64,000 nt of DNA, taken from NCBI GenBank assembly GCA_964036045.1, contig OZ038384.1:37502238-37566237 (forward strand). Reading direction: 5' to 3'. The notes under the pieces are model-generated. The model was given only the letters and a program-made list of their open reading frames with translations, was not told the origin of the DNA and made no database searches. Below are positions 54,673-64,000 of this stretch, piece by piece; within the stretch, counting starts at the first letter, position 1, and every line of letters begins with the position of its first letter. This DNA is from Eutreptiella sp. 'Long Island Sound 2002' (lineage: Eukaryota; Euglenozoa; Euglenophyceae; Eutreptiales; Eutreptiaceae). Both the position numbers and the translations under genes were made by a program.

Positions 54673-55299
54673 GGGGGCGGCTCCGAAGAGGAGGACTTGG
54701 TTTTCTGGATCCTCGTGAAAATCGGGGATCAGGTTTTTCGAGCGGTGCTTGACACCGGTGCAACACTTTCCATAGTGGCCCGGCGCCTGCTAAAGACTTT
54801 CAAGAAAACTAAGACCGTGGCCATAAGAGTAGGGGATGGGCGTACCATCCATTCCTTGGGGGGGGTCGATGTGACTATATGTCTGGGCGACGAAACTGTG
54901 ACCCAACACTGCAGAGTGCTGGACACCAAAGCCTTTGACATCGTCATTGGCACCGACTTCCTACGAAGAAACCCCCAGGTAAAAATGCTGTCCCTCCAGC
55001 GCCCCTATTCTTTGCACTGCGACTTTGGCAGTGGGCTATTCTCCGTACCTTTGGAGCTGTCAGGACGAAAAGAGTCTGGACTGCGCTACGCATCCAAGAC
55101 TAACTATCGTACTGAAAACTACCAATTGGCCCGTCACGTTCTTGAAAATGGACTGGCGGCCCTTCAAGTAAACCTGGATGAGATCCAGGTTGGAATTGTT
55201 TGCGAGCCAACAACAGCACATCATGCAGTTGTACTGCTCGAAACAACTGAACAATGCTTTCCGTTTCTTCTGGAAAGCAATGGGCCTAGCGTATGCTAA
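54673..55299 (+). CDS. pro: Aspartic protease, in frame with Gag after UAG
   Basis: Directly after the Gag UAG, in the same frame, GGGSEEEDLVFW leads into VFRAVLDTGATLSIVARRLL, the retropepsin active site (DTGA at 54,751-54,762). Then VAIRVGDGRTIHSLGGVDVT and AFDIVIGTDFLRRNPQ, the I-I-G-x-D flap/second-loop block, complete a typical ~110-residue retropepsin. The rest of the frame to 55,299 is probably linker, and its last ~100 nt overlap the Pol frame. Expression would need UAG readthrough or reinitiation. Confidence 0.82.
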   Translation, partial: GGGSEEEDLVFWILVKIGDQVFRAVLDTGATLSIVARRLLKTFKKTKTVAIRVGDGRTIHSLGGVDVTICLGDETVTQHCRVLDTKAFDIVIGTDFLRRNPQVKMLSLQRPYSLHCDFGSGLFSVPLELSGRKESGLRYASKTNYRTENYQLARHVLENGLAALQVNLDEIQVGIVCEPTTAHHAVVLLETTEQCFPFLLESNGPSVC

Positions 55300-55480
55300 C
55301 CCTCCCTTCTCCCTGCTCGTGAAGGTTCTAACCAAAATCGCTTATGAGGGAGGAAGGGTTGTTATGTGCACCCCTGACTGGGGTTGCTCTGGTGAACATG
55401 CTTACTGGCGCCGCATGCTAGATCGAATGACCGTGGGAAGAGTGCAACTCCCCGACGGCCCCATCTATGTGCCTGAGGAC
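55172..55480 (+). other. Methyltransferase-like (NPPF) segment between protease and RT
   Basis: About 100 residues with ELFAS, 34 residues on NPPFSLLVKVL, then a strand GGRVVMCTPDW and AYWRRMLDRM. This layout (D/E-x-FAS, NPPF/Y, hydrophobic strand ending P-x-W) is known from Dam-like N6-adenine methyltransferases and from the corresponding segment in DIRS-type elements. In Ty3 elements I do not expect it here. The canonical Asp before FAS is Glu, and the segment is short, so activity is doubtful. Confidence 0.5.
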
Positions 55481-58400
55481 TCAGACACAGCTATGCAGGC
55501 CCCTGAATGGGCCAGTTTCCTGTCCATCGTCGATGGATCTCTCAATCCTGTACCCCTGTGTGACCTAGACCAGGTGCTACTGAAAGAGGTCATGGCCGAA
55601 AATCGTGGCCTGACCCTTTATGATCTCAAAAATCGATCTCCTGAGCACCTATCTGCCACACTTACAGGGTGTGAGTCTCCCGATGACTATCTGGAACCTG
55701 CAGCTGTAAAAGAGGATGCTGACGACCAACTGTCTGAGATCGCCAGCACTATTCCTTCTGTTGATCCCAGCTTTGTTGACCTAAAACATAGTGCCTTCCT
55801 AGCCCAGCTGTTGCTAGAGGAGGTAGATCTAGAGTCAACCTCTGAACCCGCTTCCCCTGTTGGGAAGCCAGTGCTACACATGCAGCCTATGCACACAGGT
55901 GAACCCGTGGCCCGGAGTGCTGATGCTCTGGCGCGGCCTGCTACTAATAACATGCCATCGTCTGAGCATGACACTCAGGAACTCCGGCGGCTGTTCTACC
56001 TGAAGGCCGAAGGTATTGAGCGCCAAGAGCGGCTGCAATACCTCAGACAAACCTGGAAATCCTCCATCTGGTCTGAGGAGGACGATGAGTCCTATACGCT
56101 GTCTGATCCTGAGATACCTCTAGTGTATTCTCTGCACTATGGGCAGCAATGTCCCCCTGAGTGGGACGATGGTTCTGTGCCTGCCGGAACTGCTGATCGG
56201 CATAAAAAGAAAGAACATGGAAAAAGCAACCTTCATGCTGAGGAGGATTTCCTTCAGAAACTCGAGAGTCTTAACCTTGACCCCCGCCTGAAGAAACTGC
56301 TTATAACCTATGAGGAGGTGTTCGGCGCCTTGCCGCCTCCCCTTTCTTGTAAAAAACTGGTCCAGATGGACCTAAAATTGAAACCAGAATTTGAAAAGAC
56401 GCGAGTGAGGCGTCGTCCCTATCCCGCTCCACAGGAACAGGTTGAAGAAATCGAGCGCCAGATCCAGGAATGCATTGGTGCTGGCCTCGTTGAAGAGTAT
56501 AAGCACGGGGACTATCCCCATCACTGCAGTCCCTGTTTCCTTGTTGCCAAACCAGGGTCGACTGCCCTACGTCTGGTTGTAGACTATGGTGAGGTCAACA
56601 AGAAAACCCAGAACCACTCAGGGAGTATTCCTAACATGGAAAACACCCTGGAGCGTATTGTCACATGCAGGTATAAGACCAAAATGGACAAACGCTCTGG
56701 TTTCTGGCAGGTGGACCTAACCGCCGCAGCTCAGGAGCTGTTGGCCTTTATAACCCCTAAGGGTCGTGTCTTCAAGTGGAAGGTTATGCCTTTCGGGGTG
56801 GCTCATACCCCAGCGCTCTTCCAGGAGCTTATGAACAAAATTTTGTACATACTGAGGCGCAGGCCTCTAGTACAAGAGTTGATTTCTCGGGGTGCAGAAA
56901 TGGAGGCTCACATCGACGACGTGAGTTCGGGTACTAATACCAAAGAGGACCATGCCTTTCTCCTCCGTGAATTTTTCATTGTCTGTCAAGAAAACCATCT
57001 CCGAATCAAACTCGAAAAATGTGAGTTTATGAAAGAGGAGATGGAGTATTTGGGTTTCGACGTGGGGTATGGCTGGTGGAAACCAGCCGCGTCTAAGATG
57101 CAGCCCCTACAGGACATGCAGATTCGCGATGACCCTAAGAAGGGCCTACACGATGTGAGGAGTTTTGTGGGCGCCTGTAATTTCTATCGGCGTCACATCC
57201 ACAATTTTACTTACTCCTCTGCACCCCTCACTGACCTAATCAAGAAAACTACTCCCTGGAGGTGGACCTCCAGAGAGGAAGAGTGTTTCCAGGAGTTGAA
57301 GAAGAAGATTGCCTCCTCCAACTGCCTGGGTGTGCCCCGCCCTGAGGGCGAGATAGTCCTGATCACTGATGCCAGAGATGTAGGGGGGGGAGGTACAATC
57401 TACCAATGGCAGGAGCTTAACCCCGCTGAACTAACCCACTGCCATTATCGTACTACTGGACTGAACCGTGATGGTTCGTTGAAACACGACTATCCTACCA
57501 GTGAGTGGCGACTGGTGCCACTGGGACACTGGAATTGGAAATGGAATCAAGCGCGTTCCAATTACAGCACCTATGACCAGGAACTCCTGGCCGGTATGTT
57601 GGTGCTATCGTCACAATCCCGACTCCTGGGATCTAACCCTATTGTCTGGCTGTGTGACCAGGAGCCTGTGAAGTCTTTTCAGAAGGGCCCACCACCAGAG
57701 AAAGCAAAGCTAAAACGGTGGTGGACTTACCTAAGCCAGTTCAGGCTGACAGTGCATCATATCCCGGGGATAAAGAATGAACTGTCTGACTATATATCGC
57801 GCAACAACTTCGATGCGCTTATTGGTGAGAGCTCTGAGGCGCTCGCCAGAGAGGCTTTCCAGCGTATGGATGTCCAGCTTGACCTGTCCATGCGCACTGC
57901 TGGAATCCTGGAGGGTTGGAGTCTAACCGACTATCAGTCAGAGTATGAAGAGATTTTCCAAATCCTCAGCACTGGTCTTGAACCCCGTGTCATTGACGGG
58001 CACCAGTGGTATAAAAACAATCAGTACCTCTTCTACGAGGACCGAATTGTGGTGCCTGAGGCACGACTGGATGGATGCCTACAGTGGTCCCATCTCAGCT
58101 CTGGTCACACTGGCGCTAATCGCTCAGTGGACTTCTTCCGTGAGTGTTTCTACTCTAGTCTAACCCTGACTGAACTGAGGTCGCGTATGCAGACCATTGT
58201 GGATGCTTGTGGCTGTCATGCCAGCAAGCAGAGCGACAGTAGGGATAGGGGCCTGATCTCCAGCTTACCCATACCCTATTGTGCTAACTCTCTTCTCTAC
58301 GTGGATTTCATCCACGGCCTACCACGCTTTGGCGGCTATGATAGTTGCCTCGTGGTCACCTGTGGTCTATCTCGCTTCACCCGTGTGTTCCCTTGCAGTA

Positions 58401-59476
58401 CGAAAATCACAGGTGAGCAGACTGTGAAAATGTTGGTCGAACAATGGTTCGAACCCTATGGAGCACCTAAGCAGGTGCACTCTGATGAGGATGTACGCAT
58501 CCGCAGTGACACTGGGTGGTACAAACGAGTGCTAAATGCCCTCAACGTGGAGGTAACCACAGGTGTGCCCTATACCCACACGTCTAACCCTCTCTGTGAG
58601 AGACAGAACCGTGTGGTGGAGCAAAACTTAAGAATCCTGATGAAACAGGAGCGCACTAAGGACTGGGTACGCCTAGTGCCCTGGGCAGTGCTGACCATGA
58701 ACTCACAGCGGAGCTCTTCTACGGGTTTCACCCCCCACGAACTGTTCCATGGGGGACGACCTGCTTGGTTCTTCAAAACCTCCTTTCCTGAGGACTTCAA
58801 GAGCCCTGTGGGAGATTGGCTGGAACACAAGCAGTCTCTGGCTAACCAGGCTGGTACTAACCTGAGACACATTCGTGACCGTGAACAGAGCCGACGGAAC
58901 CGCCTACGGCGACCTGCCAGCTTCAAGGTTGGTGACCTTGTTTTGGTACACCATTCACGCCTACCCTCCTGGCCACGTAACTGCCTACATGACCCTTACT
59001 TTGGACCCTATCGTATCATCAGGATAGATGGATCCAGGATCCATGTCAGGTGCAGTCCACGTCTAGGTGGTGAACTGCTGTGTGCACCTAAGCAGTTGAG
59101 GCACTATCACTCCCCTGACGAATTGTCTTGGGATGAGTGGCGCCTCAGCGACATTGAGGTTGAGCGTATAGACCTAGAGAACGCTGCCAGTCCAGAGGAG
59201 GCAGACGAACTCGAAGAGATGACTGCCGATGAAATGGCAGTCGATGGTTACTACGTGGTAGCAGGTATTGCTCGCCACGAGTATAAACAGGGCTGGAAAT
59301 TCCTAACCCTGTGGGATGGCTATGGGTTATCTGAGGCGACCTGGGAACCTATGTCAGCCTTCATACAACCAGATGGGAGTATAAACCCCATCGTCTGCAC
59401 TTACCTCGTTGAGAACAACGAGGGTCAGCTCCTAACCCGTGCTGAGACTATGTCCCAGCGTAAGAAGCGAAACTAA
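55172..59476 (+). CDS. pol: Pol: NPPF domain, RT, RNase H, integrase, chromodomain
   Basis: Open from 55,172 (first ATG 55,178; residues counted from it), 1432 codons. Residues ~6-75 read LELFASQQQHIMQLYCSK, GLAYANPPFSLLVKVLTKIA and VVMCTPDWGC, with NPPF at 41-44. RT spans ~400-640: catalytic Asp504 (KMDKRSGFWQ), MPFGVAHTPALFQ, and HIDD at 578-581 instead of the usual Y/FxDD. RNase H starts near LITDARDVGGGG (Asp731) and ends near HHIPGIKNELSDYISR. The integrase zinc region has WSHLSSGHTG and ACGCHASK (~970-1015); its core shows LYVDFIHG (~1042), QVHSDED (~1100) and CERQNRVVEQN (~1140), the D, D, E set. A chromodomain (YYVVAGIARHEYKQGWKFLT, LWDGYGLSEATWEP) lies at ~1357-1411. All catalytic acids are present. 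Confidence 0.9.
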   Translation, partial: TWMRSRLELFASQQQHIMQLYCSKQLNNAFRFFWKAMGLAYANPPFSLLVKVLTKIAYEGGRVVMCTPDWGCSGEHAYWRRMLDRMTVGRVQLPDGPIYVPEDSDTAMQAPEWASFLSIVDGSLNPVPLCDLDQVLLKEVMAENRGLTLYDLKNRSPEHLSATLTGCESPDDYLEPAAVKEDADDQLSEIASTIPSVDPSFVDLKHSAFLAQLLLEEVDLESTSEPASPVGKPVLHMQPMHTGEPVARSADALARPATNNMPSSEHDTQELRRLFYLKAEGIERQERLQYLRQTWKSSIWSEEDDESYTLSDPEIPLVYSLHYGQQCPPEWDDGSVPAGTADRHKKKEHGKSNLHAEEDFLQKLESLNLDPRLKKLLITYEEVFGALPPPLSCKKLVQMDLKLKPEFEKTRVRRRPYPAPQEQVEEIERQIQECIGAGLVEEYKHGDYPHHCSPCFLVAKPGSTALRLVVDYGEVNKKTQNHSGSIPNMENTLERIVTCRYKTKMDKRSGFWQVDLTAAAQELLAFITPKGRVFKWKVMPFGVAHTPALFQELMNKILYILRRRPLVQELISRGAEMEAHIDDVSSGTNTKEDHAFLLREFFIVCQENHLRIKLEKCEFMKEEMEYLGFDVGYGWWKPAASKMQPLQDMQIRDDPKKGLHDVRSFVGACNFYRRHIHNFTYSSAPLTDLIKKTTPWRWTSREEECFQELKKKIASSNCLGVPRPEGEIVLITDARDVGGGGTIYQWQELNPAELTHCHYRTTGLNRDGSLKHDYPTSEWRLVPLGHWNWKWNQARSNYSTYDQELLAGMLVLSSQSRLLGSNPIVWLCDQEPVKSFQKGPPPEKAKLKRWWTYLSQFRLTVHHIPGIKNELSDYISRNNFDALIGESSEALAREAFQRMDVQLDLSMRTAGILEGWSLTDYQSEYEEIFQILSTGLEPRVIDGHQWYKNNQYLFYEDRIVVPEARLDGCLQWSHLSSGHTGANRSVDFFRECFYSSLTLTELRSRMQTIVDACGCHASKQSDSRDRGLISSLPIPYCANSLLYVDFIHGLPRFGGYDSCLVVTCGLSRFTRVFPCSTKITGEQTVKMLVEQWFEPYGAPKQVHSDEDVRIRSDTGWYKRVLNALNVEVTTGVPYTHTSNPLCERQNRVVEQNLRILMKQERTKDWVRLVPWAVLTMNSQRSSSTGFTPHELFHGGRPAWFFKTSFPEDFKSPVGDWLEHKQSLANQAGTNLRHIRDREQSRRNRLRRPASFKVGDLVLVHHSRLPSWPRNCLHDPYFGPYRIIRIDGSRIHVRCSPRLGGELLCAPKQLRHYHSPDELSWDEWRLSDIEVERIDLENAASPEEADELEEMTADEMAVDGYYVVAGIARHEYKQGWKFLTLWDGYGLSEATWEPMSAFIQPDGSINPIVCTYLVENNEGQLLTRAETMSQRKKRN

Positions 59477-62031
59477 TTTCCCTGTGTCAGTCTACTGACA
59501 GGTGCAGTGAGCACTCTTCTGCAGACGTGCCTGTGTATGGGTGTAAGAGCAGTTGTCACAGTTGCCCCGCATTGCATCGCAGGACAGGACCGTTAGTCCC
59601 CCGTGACAACGTGACGCGTTCCCGTGGGGGTCCTGGCCACGGGACGCTGCGGTGGACACGCGCAAGTGAGCAGGCAGGCAAAGCACTACGCTCACAGGGG
59701 CATCATTGCGCTCATGTCATGTGACAAAGCGTTTCAGGATCCTTGCCACTCTGAAACAAGGGAACAAAAGTATGTACAGCAACACATCAGGATATGTACA
59801 CATGGGGTGAAGACTGGACTGGGGTAAGGGCATCACAGGACAATAGACACTCAGTCCCAACTCATATCCCAATCCCAGGTCCGACCCTCTCAGTGACTGG
59901 CAGGGGCGGGGGCTCAAACACAACCCATGCCCTGCCCAGTCCGGACCCTGAAACCCTGCCAATAGGGGGGGTGTCCCGCCCAGCCACAGGCGAGTTCCTG
60001 GGAAACAAGGGGCCCCAAGGCCAATTGACAGTGGCTCCCTATGCTCCCATAACGGCAGGTCCAAACTCCTCTCTGAGCCAGAGATATGGCCCCGCCATTA
60101 TCCCCTAGGAGTTGGTAGCTGAAAATGGGCTGTTTCAGCCTAAACTGAAATTAGCTCAAAAATCTCCAACATTGACCCCTCGTCCGGACCCGCCAGAGGT
60201 AGGGACGAGGCAACTGACCCTATGCCCTTCGAGTACGAACTCCCTGGAGCCCTCACCCAACCTGGTTCCCTCTGAGGTCCCGGCATGAGGGCACCACGGG
60301 TTCGTCAAGTGGGGTCATGATGCCAAAATCACCAAAATTGGCATCACTTTCACACGTGGCTCGCCCGGCCAATTGACCACACGGGGGGTGAAATTGGGGT
60401 CCCAAAAGGGGGTCATTTTGGCTGCTCGAAATGAGCCAAAATTAGGGGGTGCTCCCAATAGTATATCTCCACGCCGGCTTGGAGATCGGATCTGCCATTC
60501 CATACGCGATCCACCGGGATTCGAAGGAAGACACCCATGCCCTTGGCTCTCAAAGATCTCCATGCCACTTGGCGTGGTGACAATCCCAATTGGGTCCACA
60601 AATGCGAAAATGGCAAAATGGCCCACACTCACTTTGGGCTAGCACCTTAACGAAGGTTGCTCCGCTTCGCCCACGTGGTGTGTGAACCACTGGGACCAAT
60701 ATGCATAACACCCATGTCATATATGGTCCATTGGTCCATGCGTCCGGCGTGCACACGTGGGCTGAACATAGTGCACGGCGGGCAGAAAATGTGGAAAATT
60801 GCTCAAAATGGCCGAAAATGCGCACACTCATGGTTGGGGCAAATGAAGCACATGCTCGACTTGGACTGGAGTGTGCCATAGGATTGGTATCAAGTCATAT
60901 GTGTCCAACATATCTTTTGGGCGTCGCCCAACTCCTCCGGTTTCGGGAATGGCAGGGTCGCCAAGTGAGCCCATGATTTGGGATGGTCCCAAATCGCCAA
61001 CATGGCGGCCACGGTGCGCCAAGCAGAAGAGGAGTTATTCGCCGGGTTTAAGATATGTTGGGCACCGAAGTATGTACCCTCAAAACATACTTGGGTCATG
61101 ATGCCAATTGGGTGCAACGCTGAGATACACGGTCGCCACTTGACATCATGACGGGCAAAAAACAGCAATATTGGCGAAAAAACACCCAAAAGTGCCTTGA
61201 AAGGCGCACAAATATATTATAATATCTTCGGCTTGGATTCAGTAATCGACCAATCCTTCTAAATACAATGACTTGACACCAATGACCTTCGATTCCAAAT
61301 ATGTTCTCCACTTGGGGCGCTTTGAAAGGTCACGAGCGCTACTTCCCAAGTGGGCACATGAAAATATGGAAAATTGCAAAACACACACCTTGCTCCCAAC
61401 GCATCGCTTTAGAATCGCCACACAAGCTTCCCTCCACGAAGGTTAGGCTTGCAATTGATCGTGGGGAGTATAAGGAAGGGCCTCGTGCAATATGAGGTCT
61501 ATTGGCGGGTGTATCGCTCTTAGCCAAACCCGCCCAATGGGCAAGCAATACAACACATGGCACATACCACATACTGCCCAAAAAGGCAGCTCCCCCCGCG
61601 ATATGTCATGCCCCTCCAAGGGGATAACTTTGTGTCAATCGCTCATAGGAACTCAAGGAAAGTTCCTATGCAACACCAACACTCGCGCGCTACACTCGAA
61701 AGTTATCTTAACGCACGCAATATCATGGCCAAAGAGTTATAACGCAAACTCTACCCTCTTGACCATGATCCATTACACTAGCGCGCACGTGTGGAGACGC
61801 AAGGCGTATAAAGCTTCCTAAATTACGTCGGGAGTATTGTGAATACATCGCACGTTCCCTTATTGTCATTCCTCGCAAGCGGCACGAGATATGACCCTCA
61901 CAAGTGGCCTCACGAATCAACTTTGTTTTGCCCATATCTCTAAGACAAATGGAGGGCAAGACAAAAGGAAAGTGGATTCGTGCATAGGGAAGCACGTAGG
62001 TCCACTCGAAAGAGGTCAAATCAAGTGCGGG
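59477..62031. other. Gene-free stretch downstream of the chromovirus
   Basis: Frames up to ~115 codons lack domains. Loosely repeated words include GGGTCATGATGCCAA (60,314 and 61,093) and ATGGAAAATTGCAAAA-like text (60,788 and 61,362). No LTR-like repeat of the 5' side was found here. Confidence 0.4.
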
Positions 62032-62409
62032 GATGTCGAAGTCGAAAACCCGATTTCGACATCCTGAAAAATTCGGATTAAGGTTGCGAGTGTAGAATGT
62101 GAAAATTGCGGATGCATCAATGCAATTCCTGAAGACTTTAGAGGCTTCGTCACGGATTGCGCTAAAATATCTGTATATAACAGTTAAACTGGCGGTTACG
62201 CTAAAGTCGCGAACTAACCGCCAGCTGTCAAAACAGTGAATATCAGAACGGAAGCGTAAAAATTGACGGAAACAATATGAAAATAAAGCCCTGTTGATTC
62301 CTGATATTCTGATATATAAATCTCCGCTGGCGACGCATCGGTTGCCGATGCGGGGCTTTACGGCACGGAACACGCTCCCGCCGGGCTCGCACCGGGCGTC
62401 AACGGGCAT
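62032..62409 (-). other. Hairpin-rich block of possible bacterial or phage origin
   Basis: Three short hairpins in 320 bp: GATGTCGAA / TTCGACATC (62,032-62,063), CTGGCGGTTA / TAACCGCCAG (62,189-62,224) and GCATCGG / CCGATGC (62,335-62,351). On the minus strand a frame stays open through the whole block (MPVDARCEPGGSVFRAVKPR, then ISGINRALFSYCFRQFLRF). The style reminds me of enterobacterial satellite-prophage (P4-like) DNA. I cannot verify this; it may equally be an unrelated eukaryotic repeat. The open frame runs on into flanking DNA to 61,723, so it is not taken as a gene. Confidence 0.3.
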
Positions 62410-62489
62410 CTTCCCTTCCGTACATGGGGTTAATGGACCGGAGACCGGTCTTCCCCTCCGTACATGGGGTTAGTGGACCGGAGACCGGT
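62410..62489 (+). repeat. 40 bp tandem repeat, two copies
   Basis: CTTCCCTTCCGTACATGGGG, then TTAATGGACCGGAGACCGGT, and again with two substitutions. Begins exactly where the hairpin-rich block ends. Confidence 0.9.
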
Positions 62490-64000
62490 TGTATGCCCTA
62501 CCCTAGCCATGGGGTTCTGGGTACCGCTTCACCCCCCTCCTTAGAGCAAACCCCTGGGGGGGGCTCGATAACACCCACGCATGGCAGCGGGTACCCAGGA
62601 CCATTTCCTGAAGGGGGGGGGGGGTGTCACATCCTCACTTCAGGCTGATTCGCAGGTTAGGCTGCCCAATTCCCACAGTAAGACAGGTACGGTGCTGTAG
62701 CTGTTAGTAACTGCAAGTATAGTATCAAGTATCAAGTCCCGGGTCCTGGCGGCGATTGTTCGGCATCGAAAGGACCTGTTAACCCATACCAGGCGCACCG
62801 GGTGCCGGCTGCGACGGTCACCACCACAGTGGCAGTGGCATATACGGCCAACATAGGCGTCACAGGACGACCGAGGTGGTCCCACAGGTCTAAACGACCA
62901 CAAGATCCATTAGGCTACCCCAAGCTTCCCAAGGCCCGCCGGCTGGGGGAGAGTGCCCACGGGTCCTTCCTCGGGCGCACCATGTCCATATCCACGACGC
63001 GAGTCCAGAGTGGTACAGCCGAGCGAGCTCCTCCTTAAGGGATCGGGCGTCAAGGCCGTCGTTTCCCTCGCCCTATTACCACGAAGGCCATACATGAGGG
63101 AGTCCTCATGCAGTGTGGGCGGAGGCGTCGACTCCTCAAACCACCAGTTTCCCAGGCAGACCTTCCCCATCCGACTGCAAGTGCGTCTGCGAGTCGGCAG
63201 GCTCACACTGGGACTGACAGTGGCAGACCGCTGGGAGTGTAGTCAGGCAACTGGGCTTCCCGCCTGGCGCCATCAGGATCTCCACATCACAGCGAATAGG
63301 GCACACGGTATCACAAGCACTCAAACAGAAGAATCTGTACTTAGGTACTGGTCCGAGCTGGACCTCATGTAAAAGCATGTATACGGCGACTCAGGGCGCC
63401 TTCGTATGCCGTTTCGCATCCCCTCGAGGGGGAAAAACAGTCAACTGACTGACAACACTGAATATACAGATGCACATATCCTGGGGAACAGAAAAAGTAA
63501 GCAATAATCAGGTAAACAGGCGTGTAAACACACTCTGGACAGATTGCCAAACCACGCCCCGGTTAGGATAAGGCATATGCAGGAGGGTGGACAGGAAAAC
63601 GCCTGAGGTCAGGCCATATATAGTCTGCAGACACACGTCGACTGGTCTGGATCCCGCAAGTGCCATGGGACCACACCACACACCAAAAATTGCAATGCCG
63701 ATGACAGCGGCATCCGTTGCGCAACGTCGTATGGGCTTCAAGGCCCTAAGAGCTCAGAAAATAGGTCAGTCGCCCTACCTGTTTTCCCAAGGATTCAGCA
63801 GGGGGGGAGTGACGAACAGAAGTAGAAGAGAGAGGCCATCCTCCTCTGGATTCAGCAGGGGGGGGTATATGGCCACTCTGATGGCAGGGCACCGGAAGAT
63901 GAGAGAGAGCAAGCAAGTAAGGGACGATCCGTCGACCTCACAAGCGCTCAAAACACATCAGGGGAGAGCCCAGGGCGATAATCAGGCGCCCCTGGCTGCA
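62490..64000. other. Gene-free end of window
   Basis: G run at 62,614-62,624. GGATTCAGCAGGGGGGG occurs at 63,791 and 63,849; the purine-rich copy at 63,791 could be a polypurine tract, but no LTR follows within the window. A 139-codon plus frame (62,953-63,372) lacks a domain. Confidence 0.4.

Larger units (their letters stand above)
52465..59476 (+). mobile_element. Ty3-type chromovirus (coding region), with extra domain
   Basis: A continuous retrotransposon coding region in the order Gag, protease, methyltransferase-like segment, RT, RNase H, integrase, chromodomain. Gag and protease share one frame with a TGA (53,092-53,094) and a TAG (54,670-54,672) inside; Pol is in the +1 frame. RT before integrase and a C-terminal chromodomain place it in Ty3/Metaviridae, chromovirus type. 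I could not find long terminal repeats, a primer-binding site or a polypurine tract on comparing 50.7-52.4 kb with 59.5-64 kb by eye, so the ends are unknown. The 1432-codon Pol frame is uninterrupted, which argues for recent activity. Confidence 0.9.

Noticed and set aside
61723-62409. 228-codon minus-strand frame as a gene
   Set aside because: It spans the hairpin-rich block and then ordinary flanking DNA; no domain, and openness alone is weak. Kept only as a pointer to possible foreign origin.
50700-64000. LTR pair for the chromovirus
   Set aside because: Compared 50.7-52.4 kb with 59.5-64.0 kb by eye and found no convincing direct repeat starting TG and ending CA, so no LTRs are annotated.

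Overview
The window looks like a piece of a large, repeat-choked nuclear genome of a eukaryote. The evidence is spliceosomal introns with GT..AG borders, LINE, DIRS-like and Ty3/chromovirus retroelements, hAT and other DNA transposons, microsatellites and satellites, and the absence of operons, bacterial ribosome-binding sites or rRNA/tRNA clusters. Overall GC is moderate, and C or G mononucleotide runs of 10-20 bases are strikingly frequent. A large-genome green alga (prasinophyte or charophyte type) would fit the mix of elements, but this is a guess; no marker gene fixes the taxon. Nearly every recognisable coding stretch is transposon-derived. The only host-gene candidate is around 42.2-43.6 kb.

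Layout. 0.66-3.9 kb: two degenerate LINE copies in opposite orientation, one with reverse transcriptase (RT) and RNase H relics. 4.1-6.5 kb: non-coding repeats, including a solo transposon end and two ~215 bp direct repeats. 6.9-10.8 kb: a repeat-rich reading frame, a broken superfamily-1 helicase, and the N-terminal half of a hAT (DUF4371-type) transposase. 10,844-16,297: a complete DNA transposon with ~48 bp terminal inverted repeats, an 8 bp target duplication and one uninterrupted 1307-aa transposase-like frame, inserted in a ~65 bp repeat array. 16.6-18.4 kb: hAT-related fragments. 18.6-23.5 kb (minus strand): a two-gene, intron-containing transposon-like unit with similar AT-rich modules in its introns and flanks. 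23.8-28.9 kb: a MITE-like element, a hAT C-terminal relic and unidentified fragments.

30.4-34.1 kb: two arrays of a ~70 bp repeat in inverted orientation (12 and 9 copies) around a ~2.2 kb core, resembling a foldback element. 34.1-39.2 kb: sparse, with a ~125 bp satellite and a purine-rich stretch. 39.5-41.2 kb: a DIRS-like RT/RNase H relic. 42.2-43.6 kb: possible host gene exons. 44-51.4 kb: mostly non-coding, with a helix-turn-helix fragment, a broken orphan gene and short palindromic repeats. 52.4-59.5 kb: the coding region of a Ty3-type chromovirus (Gag, protease, RT, RNase H, integrase, chromodomain). It carries an extra domain with an NPPF motif between protease and RT, a UAG between Gag and protease in one frame, and a UGA inside Gag. 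59.5-64 kb: non-coding, with a hairpin-rich block at 62.03-62.41 kb that looks foreign.

The genes do not form a pathway; they are successive layers of mobile elements. Two stand out as worth following up: the complete 5.45 kb transposon, and the chromovirus with the methyltransferase-like insertion.
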